From positions 124,001 through 188,000 of the forward strand of contig NZ_ABCM01000012.1 in assembly GCF_000170795.1 (NCBI RefSeq): 64,000 nt of DNA. The letters run 5' to 3'. The notes below the pieces were generated by a model. It did not search any database and was not told the origin of the DNA. It worked only from the letters and a program-made list of their open reading frames with translations. Within the stretch, counting starts at the first letter, position 1, and each line of letters opens with the position of its first letter. The DNA comes from Pedobacter sp. BAL39. GTDB lineage: Bacteria; Bacteroidota; Bacteroidia; Sphingobacteriales; Sphingobacteriaceae. The translations under genes were made by a program, and so were the position numbers. Shown here one piece after another: positions 51,291 through 60,493 of the stretch.

Positions 51291-52199
51291 ATGAAGCAGC
51301 ACATACTCATTACGGGTGCCACCGGGTTAATTGGCCGTAGACTGACAAAAGCGCTCCTTGCTAAAGGACATACGGTTGCCGTTCTTTCCAGAAAACCTGT
51401 CGACATCCCCAATGTAAAGGTTTACCTCTGGGACGTCGAAAAAAAGGAGATTGACTTCGGATGTATGGACGGTGTTTCCTCCATCATCCACCTTGCGGGA
51501 GAAAGTGTTGCTGCAAAAAAATGGACCGACGAGCAGAAACAACAGATCGTAAAAAGCAGGGTGCAATCAGCTCAGCTTCTTTACACCGCCATTAAAGCGA
51601 CCGGCTCATCCCTCAGCAAATTTATCTCGTCTGCTGCCGTAGGGTATTATGGCGATCGCGCGGATGAAATTCTGCATGAAAACAGTACTGCAGGCAAGGG
51701 TTTTCTTCCCGAATGCTGCATTGCCTGGGAGGCTGCCGCCGACGAAGGCAAGGCGATGGGCATCAACGTCATTAAACTCCGAACCGGGGTTGTCCTGGAT
51801 AAGAACGATGGTGCTTTGCCCACCATGGCACTCCCCATCCGCTTTTTCGCCGGGGCCACCCTCTCCGATGGCAAACAATGGGTGCCATGGATCCACATCG
51901 ACGATATGGTTGGCATCTTCATTCATGCACTGGAACAGGAATCCATCACTGGCACCTACAATGCCTGTGCTCCCTATCCGGTGACCAACAAAACCATCAC
52001 TCAGGCGATTGCACATCAGCTTCACCGCCCAGTCTGGCCCTTTAAGGTTCCCAAATCCTTCCTATCCTTATTGATGGGCGAGATGAGCATTGTCGCCACC
52101 ATGAGCACCAATACTTCTGTAGAAAAGCTCCTGGAAAGCGGTTTCAGATTTAAATACCTACAACTTAACGATGCTTTAGCCGATATTTACGGCTCCTAA
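51291..52199 (+). CDS. TIGR01777 family SDR (NAD-dependent epimerase/dehydratase-like) protein
   Basis: A 302-aa extended short-chain dehydrogenase of the TIGR01777 type. It has the NAD(P)-binding loop GATGLIG (residues 9-15), KVYLWDVEKKEID, ISSAAVGYYGDRADEIL, LRTGVVLDKNDGALPTMALP and WVPWIHIDDMVG, all hallmarks of this family; its function is unknown. Bacteria often place these genes beside photolyase and LitR-type regulator genes, and here it precedes a photolyase gene by 15 bp, so it is probably part of the light-response unit. Confidence 0.93.
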   Translation: MKQHILITGATGLIGRRLTKALLAKGHTVAVLSRKPVDIPNVKVYLWDVEKKEIDFGCMDGVSSIIHLAGESVAAKKWTDEQKQQIVKSRVQSAQLLYTAIKATGSSLSKFISSAAVGYYGDRADEILHENSTAGKGFLPECCIAWEAAADEGKAMGINVIKLRTGVVLDKNDGALPTMALPIRFFAGATLSDGKQWVPWIHIDDMVGIFIHALEQESITGTYNACAPYPVTNKTITQAIAHQLHRPVWPFKVPKSFLSLLMGEMSIVATMSTNTSVEKLLESGFRFKYLQLNDALADIYGS

Positions 52200-52214
52200 C
52201 TACCCGGATACTTC

Positions 52215-53516
52215 ATGAAAAAAGAAATTAGCATCTGCTGGCTCAGAAGAGATCTAAGACTCGAAGATCATACTGCACTTTACCATGCCCTGAAAGGCCC
52301 CCATCCCGTATTGCTATTGTTCATCTTCGACACCAACATCCTCAGCAAGCTGCCAGTAAAGGATGCAAGAGTAACATTTATCTACAACACCATCAAAGAG
52401 CTCAATGAGCAACTGGCACAGCACGACAGCTCCATCGTTGTCAAACATGGAAGCCCGGAAAAAGCATGGACAGAACTCATGGAGGAATATCAGGTCAAGT
52501 CTGTCTTCACCAACCATGATTATGAACCGTATGCAGCCGAAAGAGACGATTCCCTGGCGGAATTCCTTCGCTCTGAACACATCAGCTTCCATACCTACAA
52601 AGACCAGGTAATCTTTGAGAAAGATGAAATCGTTAAAGCCGATGGCAAACCATATACGGTATTTACTCCCTATTACAAACAATGGCTTCGAAAACTGGAC
52701 GACTTCTACATCAAACCTTACCCCATTAAAAAATACCTTAAACACCTACTAAAAATCAAGCGCCAGCACATTCCTTCTCTTTCTGACATGGGTTTCGAAG
52801 CCTCAGCACAGAAATTCCCATCAGAAGATTTCAGCAGGAAACTCGATGCCTACGAAAAGCTAAGGGACTTTCCTGGTGCCGATGCCACGACCCACATAGG
52901 CATGCACCTCCGCTTCGGCACGGTCAGCATCAGACATGCCGCAGCACAGGCAAAGACGCAGCAGGCGGAGAAATGGCTGTCGGAACTGGCATGGCGCGAC
53001 TTCTACATGATGATCCTCTGGCACTTTCCGCATACCGTAAACAGCGCCTTTAAACCTGCCTACAACAACATCAAATGGAGAAACAATGAGGATGAGTTTG
53101 AGGCCTGGTGTCAGGGAAATACCGGATATCCGCTGGTCGATGCGGGCATGAGGCAGCTAAATGCAACGGGTTACATGCACAACCGTGTGAGGATGGTCGT
53201 GGCCAGCTTCCTCAGCAAACACCTGCTCATCGACTGGAAGTGGGGAGAAACCTATTTTGCGGAGAAACTGCTGGATTATGAAATGGCCAGCAACGTCGGT
53301 GGATGGCAGTGGGCCTGCGGATGTGGAAATGACGCAGCCCCATATTTCAGGGTTTTCAACCCGGAGCTGCAGATGAAAAAATTTGACCCCGATTTCAAAT
53401 ACATTGACAAATGGCTTCCTGAATATAAAAAACAAAAGCATGTCCCACCTATTGTTGAACATGCTTTTGCAAGAGAAAGAATCCTTAAAGTATTTAAAGC
53501 AGCCCTAAATAATTAG
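52215..53516 (+). CDS. phr: Deoxyribodipyrimidine photolyase
   Basis: The 433-aa protein is a class I photolyase that splits UV-induced cyclobutane pyrimidine dimers with blue light, using FADH- and an antenna chromophore. The N-terminal antenna domain starts SICWLRRDLRLEDHTAL. The catalytic domain has MHLRFGTVSIR, ELAWRDFYMMILWHFP, NTGYPLVDAGMRQLNATGYM, HNRVRMVVASFLSKHL and the FAD/DNA segment EMASNVGGWQWACGCGNDA. The locus therefore has both a DASH protein and a canonical photolyase. It follows the TIGR01777 gene by 15 bp and ends inside a bidirectional hairpin. Confidence 0.95.
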   Translation: MKKEISICWLRRDLRLEDHTALYHALKGPHPVLLLFIFDTNILSKLPVKDARVTFIYNTIKELNEQLAQHDSSIVVKHGSPEKAWTELMEEYQVKSVFTNHDYEPYAAERDDSLAEFLRSEHISFHTYKDQVIFEKDEIVKADGKPYTVFTPYYKQWLRKLDDFYIKPYPIKKYLKHLLKIKRQHIPSLSDMGFEASAQKFPSEDFSRKLDAYEKLRDFPGADATTHIGMHLRFGTVSIRHAAAQAKTQQAEKWLSELAWRDFYMMILWHFPHTVNSAFKPAYNNIKWRNNEDEFEAWCQGNTGYPLVDAGMRQLNATGYMHNRVRMVVASFLSKHLLIDWKWGETYFAEKLLDYEMASNVGGWQWACGCGNDAAPYFRVFNPELQMKKFDPDFKYIDKWLPEYKKQKHVPPIVEHAFARERILKVFKAALNN

Positions 53517-53522
53517 GGCTGC
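53499..53522. terminator. Bidirectional terminator at the end of the photolyase gene
   Basis: Perfect 10-bp stem GCAGCCCTAA (53499-53508) with TTAGGGCTGC (53513-53522) and a 4-nt loop. The photolyase stop codon (53514-53516) lies inside the distal arm. Confidence 0.82.
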
Positions 53523-53528
53523 ATCATT

Positions 53529-54449
53529 TTAATTGTCTACATCAACAATTTCGATATCGAAATCCAATGTTGCATTTGGTGGGATGACGTAAACGCCAGT
53601 TGAAGTATTTTGGCTGCCCGTAATACCATAACCTAGAACTGATGGCACAAAAAGACGTATTTTCGCACCTTTCTTAAACTCCTTCAATACTTCCCAACCG
53701 GAAATCAAACCCGCAAGGGTACCGGTAAAAGTACCGTCCGTGCTGGAGTCAAACTGTGTGCCGTCAAGCAGCCTTCCTGTATATTTCATGGTCAATGTAG
53801 AAGCCATCGTAATTGCCTCACCCGACGCATCGCCGGTAGTTTCCACGATGTAAGTTGCTCCTGAATACCCTGCAGGTTTTACCGCGCCGGTCAGGTTTTT
53901 GGCGGTTAGGAAGTCTGCAATGCGTTGCTGATCCAATGCCGCCTGACTACGTTGTGCGTAAGCCGTAATTTCAAACTCAATAAGGTCATTTGAAGGCACC
54001 TTAAGTGTAGTATTCCCATTTTTTCCAAATGCCAGGTAAGAAGGAACAAAAATCCTCGCAGATCCTCCTGGTTTCATCTTAAGCATCACTTCCCTGAGGG
54101 CGGCAATGTTCACCGTCGAAACTGTACCAACATACCCCACAAGGTTGGCCAGGTTACTATTTGCTGTCGGACTGGAATATACTGTTCCGCTAAGCAATGA
54201 TTTCATCGTAGACTCATAAAGGATGGAGTCTGTATTTTTATAAAAATCACCCGTGGCAGGGTTATTCACCACATAATAATATCCGGTAGCAGCAGAGTCT
54301 GGCGTTGCGATAATGTTATTGGCAGCAAGGTACTCCGAAAGTTTACGGTTGTCGATGGTTTGGATGTCTTCGTAGTCTTTCTTACAAGAGTTCAGCAGTA
54401 AAAGCGCCCCAAACAAGGCAATGGTATAAAGTGATAACTTTTTGATCAT
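53529..54449 (-). CDS. FKBP-type peptidyl-prolyl isomerase lipoprotein with two FKBP units
   Basis: The 306-aa protein has a lipoprotein signal (lipobox LLNSC, Cys22) and two FKBP-like repeats. The second (about residues 195-306) is canonical: TLTMKYTGRLLDGTQFDSS, ISGWEVLKEFKKGAKIRLFV, PSVLGYG and IPPNATLDFDIEIVDV. The first (about 55-170) keeps GGSARIFVPSYLAFG and the closing LIEFEITAY strand but lacks the VxYxGxxxDGxxFD loop, so it is probably not catalytic. The protein likely folds or chaperones exported proteins in the periplasm. It follows another FKBP lipoprotein gene by 10 bp. Confidence 0.92.
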   Translation of the reverse strand: MIKKLSLYTIALFGALLLLNSCKKDYEDIQTIDNRKLSEYLAANNIIATPDSAATGYYYVVNNPATGDFYKNTDSILYESTMKSLLSGTVYSSPTANSNLANLVGYVGTVSTVNIAALREVMLKMKPGGSARIFVPSYLAFGKNGNTTLKVPSNDLIEFEITAYAQRSQAALDQQRIADFLTAKNLTGAVKPAGYSGATYIVETTGDASGEAITMASTLTMKYTGRLLDGTQFDSSTDGTFTGTLAGLISGWEVLKEFKKGAKIRLFVPSVLGYGITGSQNTSTGVYVIPPNATLDFDIEIVDVDN

Positions 54450-54459
54450 TTTTATTTTT

Positions 54460-54951
54460 CTATTTCTTTTTGACGACTTTCAGCAGGTCGATGGTAAAAT
54501 CTAATATGGTGTTGGCAGGAATGCCGGATTGTACAAAATCTCTATATGCCAGCGATGAGGGGATAAAAAGACGGATCTGCCCGCCCTCCTTAGTCATGGA
54601 TAAACCTGTTCTCCAACCCTCAATACGCTGAGAAAGCAGGTAACTCCGGGGCGCACTTTCCGTCACCGTTTCGAAGGCTGTAGTATCACCCAGAATCCTC
54701 CCCGTATAAGCTACACGGATGCTATCCTCCAGGGAGGGCGTCGCAGCGGTATCCTCACCCTCGACTACCATCAGGTAAAATAAACCCGAAGGATCCTTCG
54801 TAGCCGTAATCCCAGAGGTATCCAAAAATTCCCTGATCTTCGCCGTGTCTATTGCCAGCTGAGCCTCACTATTGAAAGGATCATTCTTTTTGCAGGCAAT
54901 GTAAGCTGCTGACAACAACAAAAGACCAAGAAAAATCCTGCTTTTAAACAT
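54460..54951 (-). CDS. FKBP-type peptidyl-prolyl isomerase lipoprotein
   Basis: From ATG 54951 the product is 163 aa, with a lipoprotein signal whose cysteine is residue 20 (YIAC, followed by KKND). One FKBP domain follows: SIRVAYTGRILGDTTAFETV, RIEGWRTGLSMTKEGGQIRLF, IPSSLAYRDF and IPANTILDFTIDLLKV. An extension to 55014 adds 21 residues before the signal and contains the promoter, so it is rejected. It is the first gene of a two-gene operon with the larger FKBP lipoprotein. The promoter box is so close to the ATG that the mRNA may be almost leaderless. Confidence 0.92.
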   Translation of the reverse strand: MFKSRIFLGLLLLSAAYIACKKNDPFNSEAQLAIDTAKIREFLDTSGITATKDPSGLFYLMVVEGEDTAATPSLEDSIRVAYTGRILGDTTAFETVTESAPRSYLLSQRIEGWRTGLSMTKEGGQIRLFIPSSLAYRDFVQSGIPANTILDFTIDLLKVVKKK

Positions 54952-54957
54952 ATTGCA

Positions 54958-54988
54958 CAAAAATAGTCTTTTATTGGGGATGGAACAA
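54958..54988 (-). promoter_or_regulatory. Promoter of the FKBP operon
   Basis: Minus-strand TATTTTTG (54965-54958) with TTG at 54988-54986, 20 bp upstream. The ATG is at 54951, only about 7 nt after the box, so transcription should begin within a few bases of the start codon. Confidence 0.6.
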
Positions 54989-55032
54989 TTTTTAACCAAT
55001 TTTAACAAATACAAAGGGGCTTTAAAAAAAAT

Positions 55033-55056
55033 GGGCTGCCCTTTTTAAGGCAGCCC
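55033..55056 (-). terminator. Terminator of the fad operon
   Basis: GGGCTGCC (55033-55040) pairs with GGCAGCCC (55049-55056). On the minus strand it lies 32 nt after the fadE stop and is followed by ATTTTTTTTAAA. Confidence 0.88.
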
Positions 55057-55088
55057 GGCAATCAATGTTTAACAACATCTTTTATTTA

Positions 55089-56879
55089 TTAATAACAGTA
55101 TTTGTTGGCCGCGATGAGCTGCTGGGCAACCTGCTGCCTTACTGCTTTTACATTGAACGCCTCCATCTTGGTAAATCTGCGCAGGCCCACCATCATCATC
55201 CGCTGCTCATCTCCCTCAGCAAAGGCCCAAAGCGCTTCCTTACCCGCTTTCTGTAAGGCATCTACAGCTTCTACAAAATAAATACGCATAAGGTTCAGCT
55301 GACCTTCACAGGCGGCCTCGCCACGTAGCTGCACCAGTTTTTCCGTCCTGAGCATCGCTGATTCCGCCACATATACATAACTAGCCATATCTGCGATGTT
55401 CATCAGGATTTCCTGTTCCTTGGATAAACTCATCATCAGTTTCTGTACCGCCGCACCAGCGACCATCAGCGTGGCCTTTTTAAGGTTTTTAATGATTTTC
55501 TTCTCTGCAGCAAACAAGGCATCATCCTCTTCCCCAAAATCAGGGATCGACATCAGTTCCGCAGCAACGGCGGTCGCCGGAGTCATTAGATCAAGCTCTC
55601 CCTTCATCGCCCGTTTCAACATCATATCTACAGTCAGCAACCTGTTGATTTCATTAGTACCTTCAAAAATTCTGTTGATCCTTGCATCACGATAGGCGCG
55701 ATCCATCGGTGCTTCAGCCGAAAAGCCCATTCCACCATAGATTTGAACACCCTCATCCACGACGTAATCCAGTACTTCGGAGCCCCATACTTTCAGGATG
55801 GCACATTCTACCGCAAACTGCTCCGTAGATTTCAGCTTTGCCTTACTTGCATCCATTCCAGCGGCGACCAGTGCATCGTATGCATCATCAATATTTTGCC
55901 CGGCGCGGTAATTGGCAGACTCCACGGCATAAACCTTTGCCGCCATCTCTGCTAGTTTGTACCTGATCGCGCCATACTTGGAAATCGGCCGATCAAACTG
56001 AAGGCGCTCATTGGCATAATTTATCGCGGTATCAATGACCGATTTTGAAGCGCCAATTGCAGCTGCCGCAAGTTTAATCCTTCCGATATTCAGGATATTT
56101 ACCGCAATCTTAAATCCGTTCTGGCGATCGGAAAGCATATTTTTTACCGGCACAGGACAATCATTGAAGAATACCTGACGTGTCGATGATCCTTTTATGC
56201 CCATCTTGTGCTCCTCGGGATTCATCGTAATGCCCCCAAATCCACGCTCCACGATAAAAGCCGTCAGGTTGGCATCATCATCAATTTTGGCAAATACAAT
56301 AAAAATGTCAGCAAATCCACCGTTGGTAATCCACATTTTCTGTCCGGTGATCAGGTAGTGCTGACCATCATCAGCGAGTTTAGCCTTCGTTTTTCCAGAG
56401 TTCGCATCCGAGCCGGAATTCGGCTCAGTAAGGCAATAGGCGGCCTTCCATTCTCCTGTACCCAGCTTGGGGATATATTTTTCTTTCTGTTCAGCATTTC
56501 CATAATAGAGAATAGGCAAAGTACCGATACCTGTATGTGCAGACAAGGCTACCGCAAAGGAATGCCCCGCGCCAATCACATCTGCAACCAGCATGGAGGT
56601 ATTGAAGTTCTTGCCAAAACCTCCATATTCTTCAGGAATAGAAACACCAAGTAATCCGAGCTCACCTGCCTTATCCATCAATGAAGGCATCAGACCTTCC
56701 TCCTGCGTATCGATGCGGTCCAGGTTTGGATATACTTCTGCCGACAGGAAATCACGGCAGGTCTGCGCAATCATCTGCTGCTCTTCATCAAACTCCTCAG
56801 GAATAAATACATCCTGATAATTGGTTTCTGTAATCAGAAACTCACCACCTTTAATTGTTTTTTTGTCTGTAGTTTCCAT
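55089..56879 (-). CDS. fadE: Acyl-CoA dehydrogenase
   Basis: The 596-aa FAD enzyme introduces the first double bond in fatty acyl-CoA during beta-oxidation. It has the N-terminal helical domain (EFDEEQQMIAQTCRDFLSAE), the flavin region YCLTEPNSGSDANSGKTKA and WITNGGFADIFIVFAK, the catalytic glutamate E406 in RIFEGTNEINR, and a C-terminal helical extension of about 160 residues. The size agrees with FadE of the Bacillus fadNAE operon (594 aa). It is the last gene of the marR-fadN-fadA-fadE unit and starts 13 bp after fadA. Confidence 0.96.
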   Translation of the reverse strand: METTDKKTIKGGEFLITETNYQDVFIPEEFDEEQQMIAQTCRDFLSAEVYPNLDRIDTQEEGLMPSLMDKAGELGLLGVSIPEEYGGFGKNFNTSMLVADVIGAGHSFAVALSAHTGIGTLPILYYGNAEQKEKYIPKLGTGEWKAAYCLTEPNSGSDANSGKTKAKLADDGQHYLITGQKMWITNGGFADIFIVFAKIDDDANLTAFIVERGFGGITMNPEEHKMGIKGSSTRQVFFNDCPVPVKNMLSDRQNGFKIAVNILNIGRIKLAAAAIGASKSVIDTAINYANERLQFDRPISKYGAIRYKLAEMAAKVYAVESANYRAGQNIDDAYDALVAAGMDASKAKLKSTEQFAVECAILKVWGSEVLDYVVDEGVQIYGGMGFSAEAPMDRAYRDARINRIFEGTNEINRLLTVDMMLKRAMKGELDLMTPATAVAAELMSIPDFGEEDDALFAAEKKIIKNLKKATLMVAGAAVQKLMMSLSKEQEILMNIADMASYVYVAESAMLRTEKLVQLRGEAACEGQLNLMRIYFVEAVDALQKAGKEALWAFAEGDEQRMMMVGLRRFTKMEAFNVKAVRQQVAQQLIAANKYCY

Positions 56880-56892
56880 AGTTTATCAATGA

Positions 56893-58071
56893 TTAAAGCA
56901 TTTCAAAAATACCTGCTGCGCCCTGTCCGCTACCCACGCACATGGTCACCATTCCATACTTCTGATCCCTTCGTTTTAACTCGTTAAACAACTGCACGCT
57001 CAATTTCGCCCCCGTGCAACCCAGCGGATGTCCCAACGCAATGGCCCCTCCATTTACGTTCACCTTCTCCTGGTCAATGCCCAATGTTCTGATCACTGCG
57101 AGCGACTGTGACGAAAAAGCCTCGTTGAGCTCTATCAAATCAAGATCTTCCAGTTTCATCCCCGCCATAGCAAGGGCTTTAGGGATCGCCTCTATAGGCC
57201 CGATGCCCATAATTCTTGGCGGCACACCGGCAATGCCATAACTCAGCAATCGCGCCACCGGATCCACCCCAAGCTCCTTCATTTTTTTCTCTGATACCAC
57301 GAGCACAAAGGCAGCCCCATCAGAAGTCTGAGAAGAGTTTCCAGCGGTAACGCTACCGTCTGCCGCAAACACAGGCTTCAGCTTCGCCAGCTTTTCCATT
57401 GACGTATCCGCCCTTGGGCCCTCGTCCGTATCGACCACATAACTGCGGCTTTGTTTCTTCATTTTATCATCAAGAAAATTCTCTACCACCGTAATCGGGG
57501 CAATCCCATCTTTCAGGTGTCCGTTTTTTATGGCTTCTACGGCTTTTCTGTGAGAATGATAGGCAAACTCATCCTGATCCTCGCGGCTCACCTTATACTC
57601 ATTTGCTACAGCCTCAGCAGTCAAGCCCATGCCCCAGTACCAGTCCGGATTTGTCCTGGCAACCTCAGCGTTGGGCACCAGTTTCCATCCGCCGAAGGGC
57701 ATTCCCGACATCACTTCGACACCTCCCGCAACAATACAGTCCGCCATCCCGCTACGAATCTTGGCTACCGCCGTAGCAATAGTCTCCAGCCCTGACGCAC
57801 AATACCTGTTAACCGTTACCCCCGGTACTTTATCCGTATCCAGGCCCATCAGTGAGATCATCCTGCCAATGTTCAATCCCTGTTCAGCCTCCGGTGTGGC
57901 ATTACCAACAATCACATCATCAATCTGTTCCTTGTTCAGGTTGGGCACAGAGGCCACCAGCTGCCTGATCACTTCTGCCGCCAGGTCATCGGCCCTGGTA
58001 AAACGAAATACACCACGTGGAGCCTTGCCCACAGCGGTACGAAATCCTGCTATAATATATGCTTCCTGCAT
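56893..58071 (-). CDS. fadA: Acetyl-CoA C-acyltransferase (3-ketoacyl-CoA thiolase)
   Basis: The 392-aa thiolase releases acetyl-CoA from 3-ketoacyl-CoA in the last step of beta-oxidation. The catalytic residues are C91 (VNRYCASGLETI), H348 (GGAIALGHPLGCTGA) and C378 (MCVGSGQGAAG). The length equals the Bacillus FadA (391 aa). It lies between fadN (16-bp gap) and fadE (13-bp gap), so the three are one transcript. Confidence 0.97.
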   Translation of the reverse strand: MQEAYIIAGFRTAVGKAPRGVFRFTRADDLAAEVIRQLVASVPNLNKEQIDDVIVGNATPEAEQGLNIGRMISLMGLDTDKVPGVTVNRYCASGLETIATAVAKIRSGMADCIVAGGVEVMSGMPFGGWKLVPNAEVARTNPDWYWGMGLTAEAVANEYKVSREDQDEFAYHSHRKAVEAIKNGHLKDGIAPITVVENFLDDKMKKQSRSYVVDTDEGPRADTSMEKLAKLKPVFAADGSVTAGNSSQTSDGAAFVLVVSEKKMKELGVDPVARLLSYGIAGVPPRIMGIGPIEAIPKALAMAGMKLEDLDLIELNEAFSSQSLAVIRTLGIDQEKVNVNGGAIALGHPLGCTGAKLSVQLFNELKRRDQKYGMVTMCVGSGQGAAGIFEML

Positions 58072-58087
58072 GTCTGTATTTTTTAGC

Positions 58088-60493
58088 TTAGTTTCTAAGC
58101 GGTTTTCCTTTTGTAACTATACTCTGAATGCGCTCAAGGGTTTTACGCTCGCCGCATAATGATAAAAATGCTTCTCTTTCAAGATCCAGCAAATATTGCT
58201 CGGTGACTTCTGTTGGTGATGACAGATCTCCACCACACATCACCCATCCCAGCTTTTCAGAAATCTTTTTATCATGCTCCGAAATGTAATGACCGGAATA
58301 CATGGTATTTGCTCCCGCATATACAATACCCAATCCCTGCTTTCCTAGGACCTTAATGTCTTTACGAGGTACCGGCCTGGTATAACCAGCCTCCGCAAGC
58401 TCGATGGCTTTCGCCTTGGCGTCTGCGATCAGACGGCTTCTGTTCATGCTGATGGTATACTTTCCCTTCTGCAGATAACCGAGTTCCAGCGCTTCTACCG
58501 CAGAGGTAGAGACCTTCGCCATACCAATGGTCAGGAAACGTTCCTTCAGGGCATTCTGTACAATCTGGTCTTCACGGTAATCGTCGGATGCCCGCAGCGC
58601 AAACTCCTTGGAGCCACCACCACCAGGGATCACGCCCACACCAAACTCCACCAGTCCCATATACGTTTCCGCATTGAGCTGAACATGGTCTGCATGCAGA
58701 CTGAACTCACAGCCACCACCAAGGGTCAGGTTATGTGGTGCTACCACCACCGGAATGGACGAATAACGGATACGCATGGAGGTATTCTGAAACATCCGTA
58801 CCGCCAGGTTCAGCTCCTCCCACTCCTGCTCTACCGCCATCATGAAGATCATGCCCACATTTGCACCAGCAGAAAAGTTGGCTCCGTCATTACCAATAAC
58901 CAGGCCACGGTAATCTTTCTCGGCCATATCAATGGCCTTATTGATGGCCTGCAAAGTGTCCCCGCCAATAGTGTTCATCTTGGAGTGAAACTCCACATTC
59001 AGGATACCATCGCCAAGGTCAATAATCGACGCACCCGAGTTCTTCCATACAGTATGGTTTGCCCTTAGGTTATCCAGCACGATGAAGGCCTCCGTACCAG
59101 GAATAGCTTTATAACTTTTAGTAGGAATATCATAATATTTCCTGATGCCATCTTCCAGTTTATAAAATGAGCGATTCCCCGCCGCGAGGAGTTCATGAAT
59201 CCAGGCCGCTGCCTCGTGCCCATACTTACTCATCCCTTCCAGTGAAGCTTCAATACCAACCGCATCCCACACTTCAAAAGGGCCAAGTTCCCATCCGAAG
59301 CCCGCACGCATGGCATCGTCAATGCGGTACAACTCATCAGAAATCTCCGGGATCCGGTCTGACACATATTCAAACAAGCCGAAAAAAGATGCACGGAACA
59401 ATTCAGCAGCTTTATCTTTTCCCGCAGCAAATACTTTCATACGCTCCCTCACATTTTCAATCGGCTTGGTCAACTCAAGTGTGGCCGACTTCACCTTCTC
59501 CTGAGGTCTGTATTCCAGTGTCTTCAGGTCGAGGGCAAGAATCTCGCTCTTGCCATCCGCACCCTTTGTTTTTTTGTAGAAACCCTGCTTTGTTTTATCT
59601 CCAAGCCAATTGTTGGCTTCCATCTTCTTCACATATCCTGGAAGTTCAAACAGTGCATGAGCCTTATCATCAGGACAATTGTCGTACAATCCTTTAGCTA
59701 CCTTAATCATTGTATCCAGTCCCACTACATCCGTAGTACGGAAAGTGGCCGACTTAGGACGGCCGAGGGCCGGGCCAGTAAATTTATCCACCTCCTCAAC
59801 CGTAAGTTCCATTTTCTCCACGAGATGCAGCAATGCCATGATGGAATATACACCTACCCTATTGGCAATAAATGCAGGGGTATCTTTGCACAGCACAGTA
59901 GTCTTACCCAGGAACTGATCTCCATAATGCATCAGAAAATCAACCAGCTCCGGATGGGTATCCTTAGTGGGAATGATTTCCAGCAGGCGCAGGTACCTTG
60001 GCGGATTAAAAAAGTGTGTTCCGCAGAAGTGAGCCCTGAAATCATCAGAGCGCCCTTCCGCCATCATATGGATCGGGATCCCTGAAGTATTGGAAGTAAC
60101 AAGTGTACCCGGTTTACGGAATTGTTCCACCTGGTCAAACACCTTTTTCTTGATGTCAAGATTCTCCACCACCACCTCAATTACCCAGTCGTAACCAGCA
60201 ATTTTTGCCATATCATCCGAAAAATTTCCAGTCGTAATTTTCCGGAGTACAGATTTGGAATATACCGGCGAAGGATTAGTTTTTACGGTCTGCTGCAGTG
60301 CAGCATCAACGATCCTGTTTTTCACAGCAGGATGATCCAGGGAAAGACCCCTTGCTTCTTCTTCCGATGTAAGTGCATTAGGGGCAATATCAAGCAGGAG
60401 CACCTCCACGCCTATATTGGCGAAGTGGCAGGCAATACGGGAACCCATAATGCCAGAGCCCAATACGGCAACTTTATTTATCTTCTTGTTCAT
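58088..60493 (-). CDS. fadN: 3-hydroxyacyl-CoA dehydrogenase / enoyl-CoA hydratase fusion (FadN-type)
   Basis: The 801-aa bifunctional enzyme has its dehydrogenase half first: VAVLGSGIMGSRIACHFANI for NAD binding, then SNTSGIPIHMMAEGRSDDF, GTHFFNPPRYLRLLEIIPT and NRVGVYSIMALL, and a second C-terminal HCDH part near residues 370-440. The hydratase half follows (about 490-700), with GNDGANFSAGANVGMIF and GGCEFSLHADHVQLNAETYM and GVGVIPGGGGSKEF. This order is reversed from E. coli FadB and is that of FadN. Its ATG lies within the end of marR (20-bp overlap), so translation is coupled. Confidence 0.96.
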   Translation of the reverse strand: MNKKINKVAVLGSGIMGSRIACHFANIGVEVLLLDIAPNALTSEEEARGLSLDHPAVKNRIVDAALQQTVKTNPSPVYSKSVLRKITTGNFSDDMAKIAGYDWVIEVVVENLDIKKKVFDQVEQFRKPGTLVTSNTSGIPIHMMAEGRSDDFRAHFCGTHFFNPPRYLRLLEIIPTKDTHPELVDFLMHYGDQFLGKTTVLCKDTPAFIANRVGVYSIMALLHLVEKMELTVEEVDKFTGPALGRPKSATFRTTDVVGLDTMIKVAKGLYDNCPDDKAHALFELPGYVKKMEANNWLGDKTKQGFYKKTKGADGKSEILALDLKTLEYRPQEKVKSATLELTKPIENVRERMKVFAAGKDKAAELFRASFFGLFEYVSDRIPEISDELYRIDDAMRAGFGWELGPFEVWDAVGIEASLEGMSKYGHEAAAWIHELLAAGNRSFYKLEDGIRKYYDIPTKSYKAIPGTEAFIVLDNLRANHTVWKNSGASIIDLGDGILNVEFHSKMNTIGGDTLQAINKAIDMAEKDYRGLVIGNDGANFSAGANVGMIFMMAVEQEWEELNLAVRMFQNTSMRIRYSSIPVVVAPHNLTLGGGCEFSLHADHVQLNAETYMGLVEFGVGVIPGGGGSKEFALRASDDYREDQIVQNALKERFLTIGMAKVSTSAVEALELGYLQKGKYTISMNRSRLIADAKAKAIELAEAGYTRPVPRKDIKVLGKQGLGIVYAGANTMYSGHYISEHDKKISEKLGWVMCGGDLSSPTEVTEQYLLDLEREAFLSLCGERKTLERIQSIVTKGKPLRN

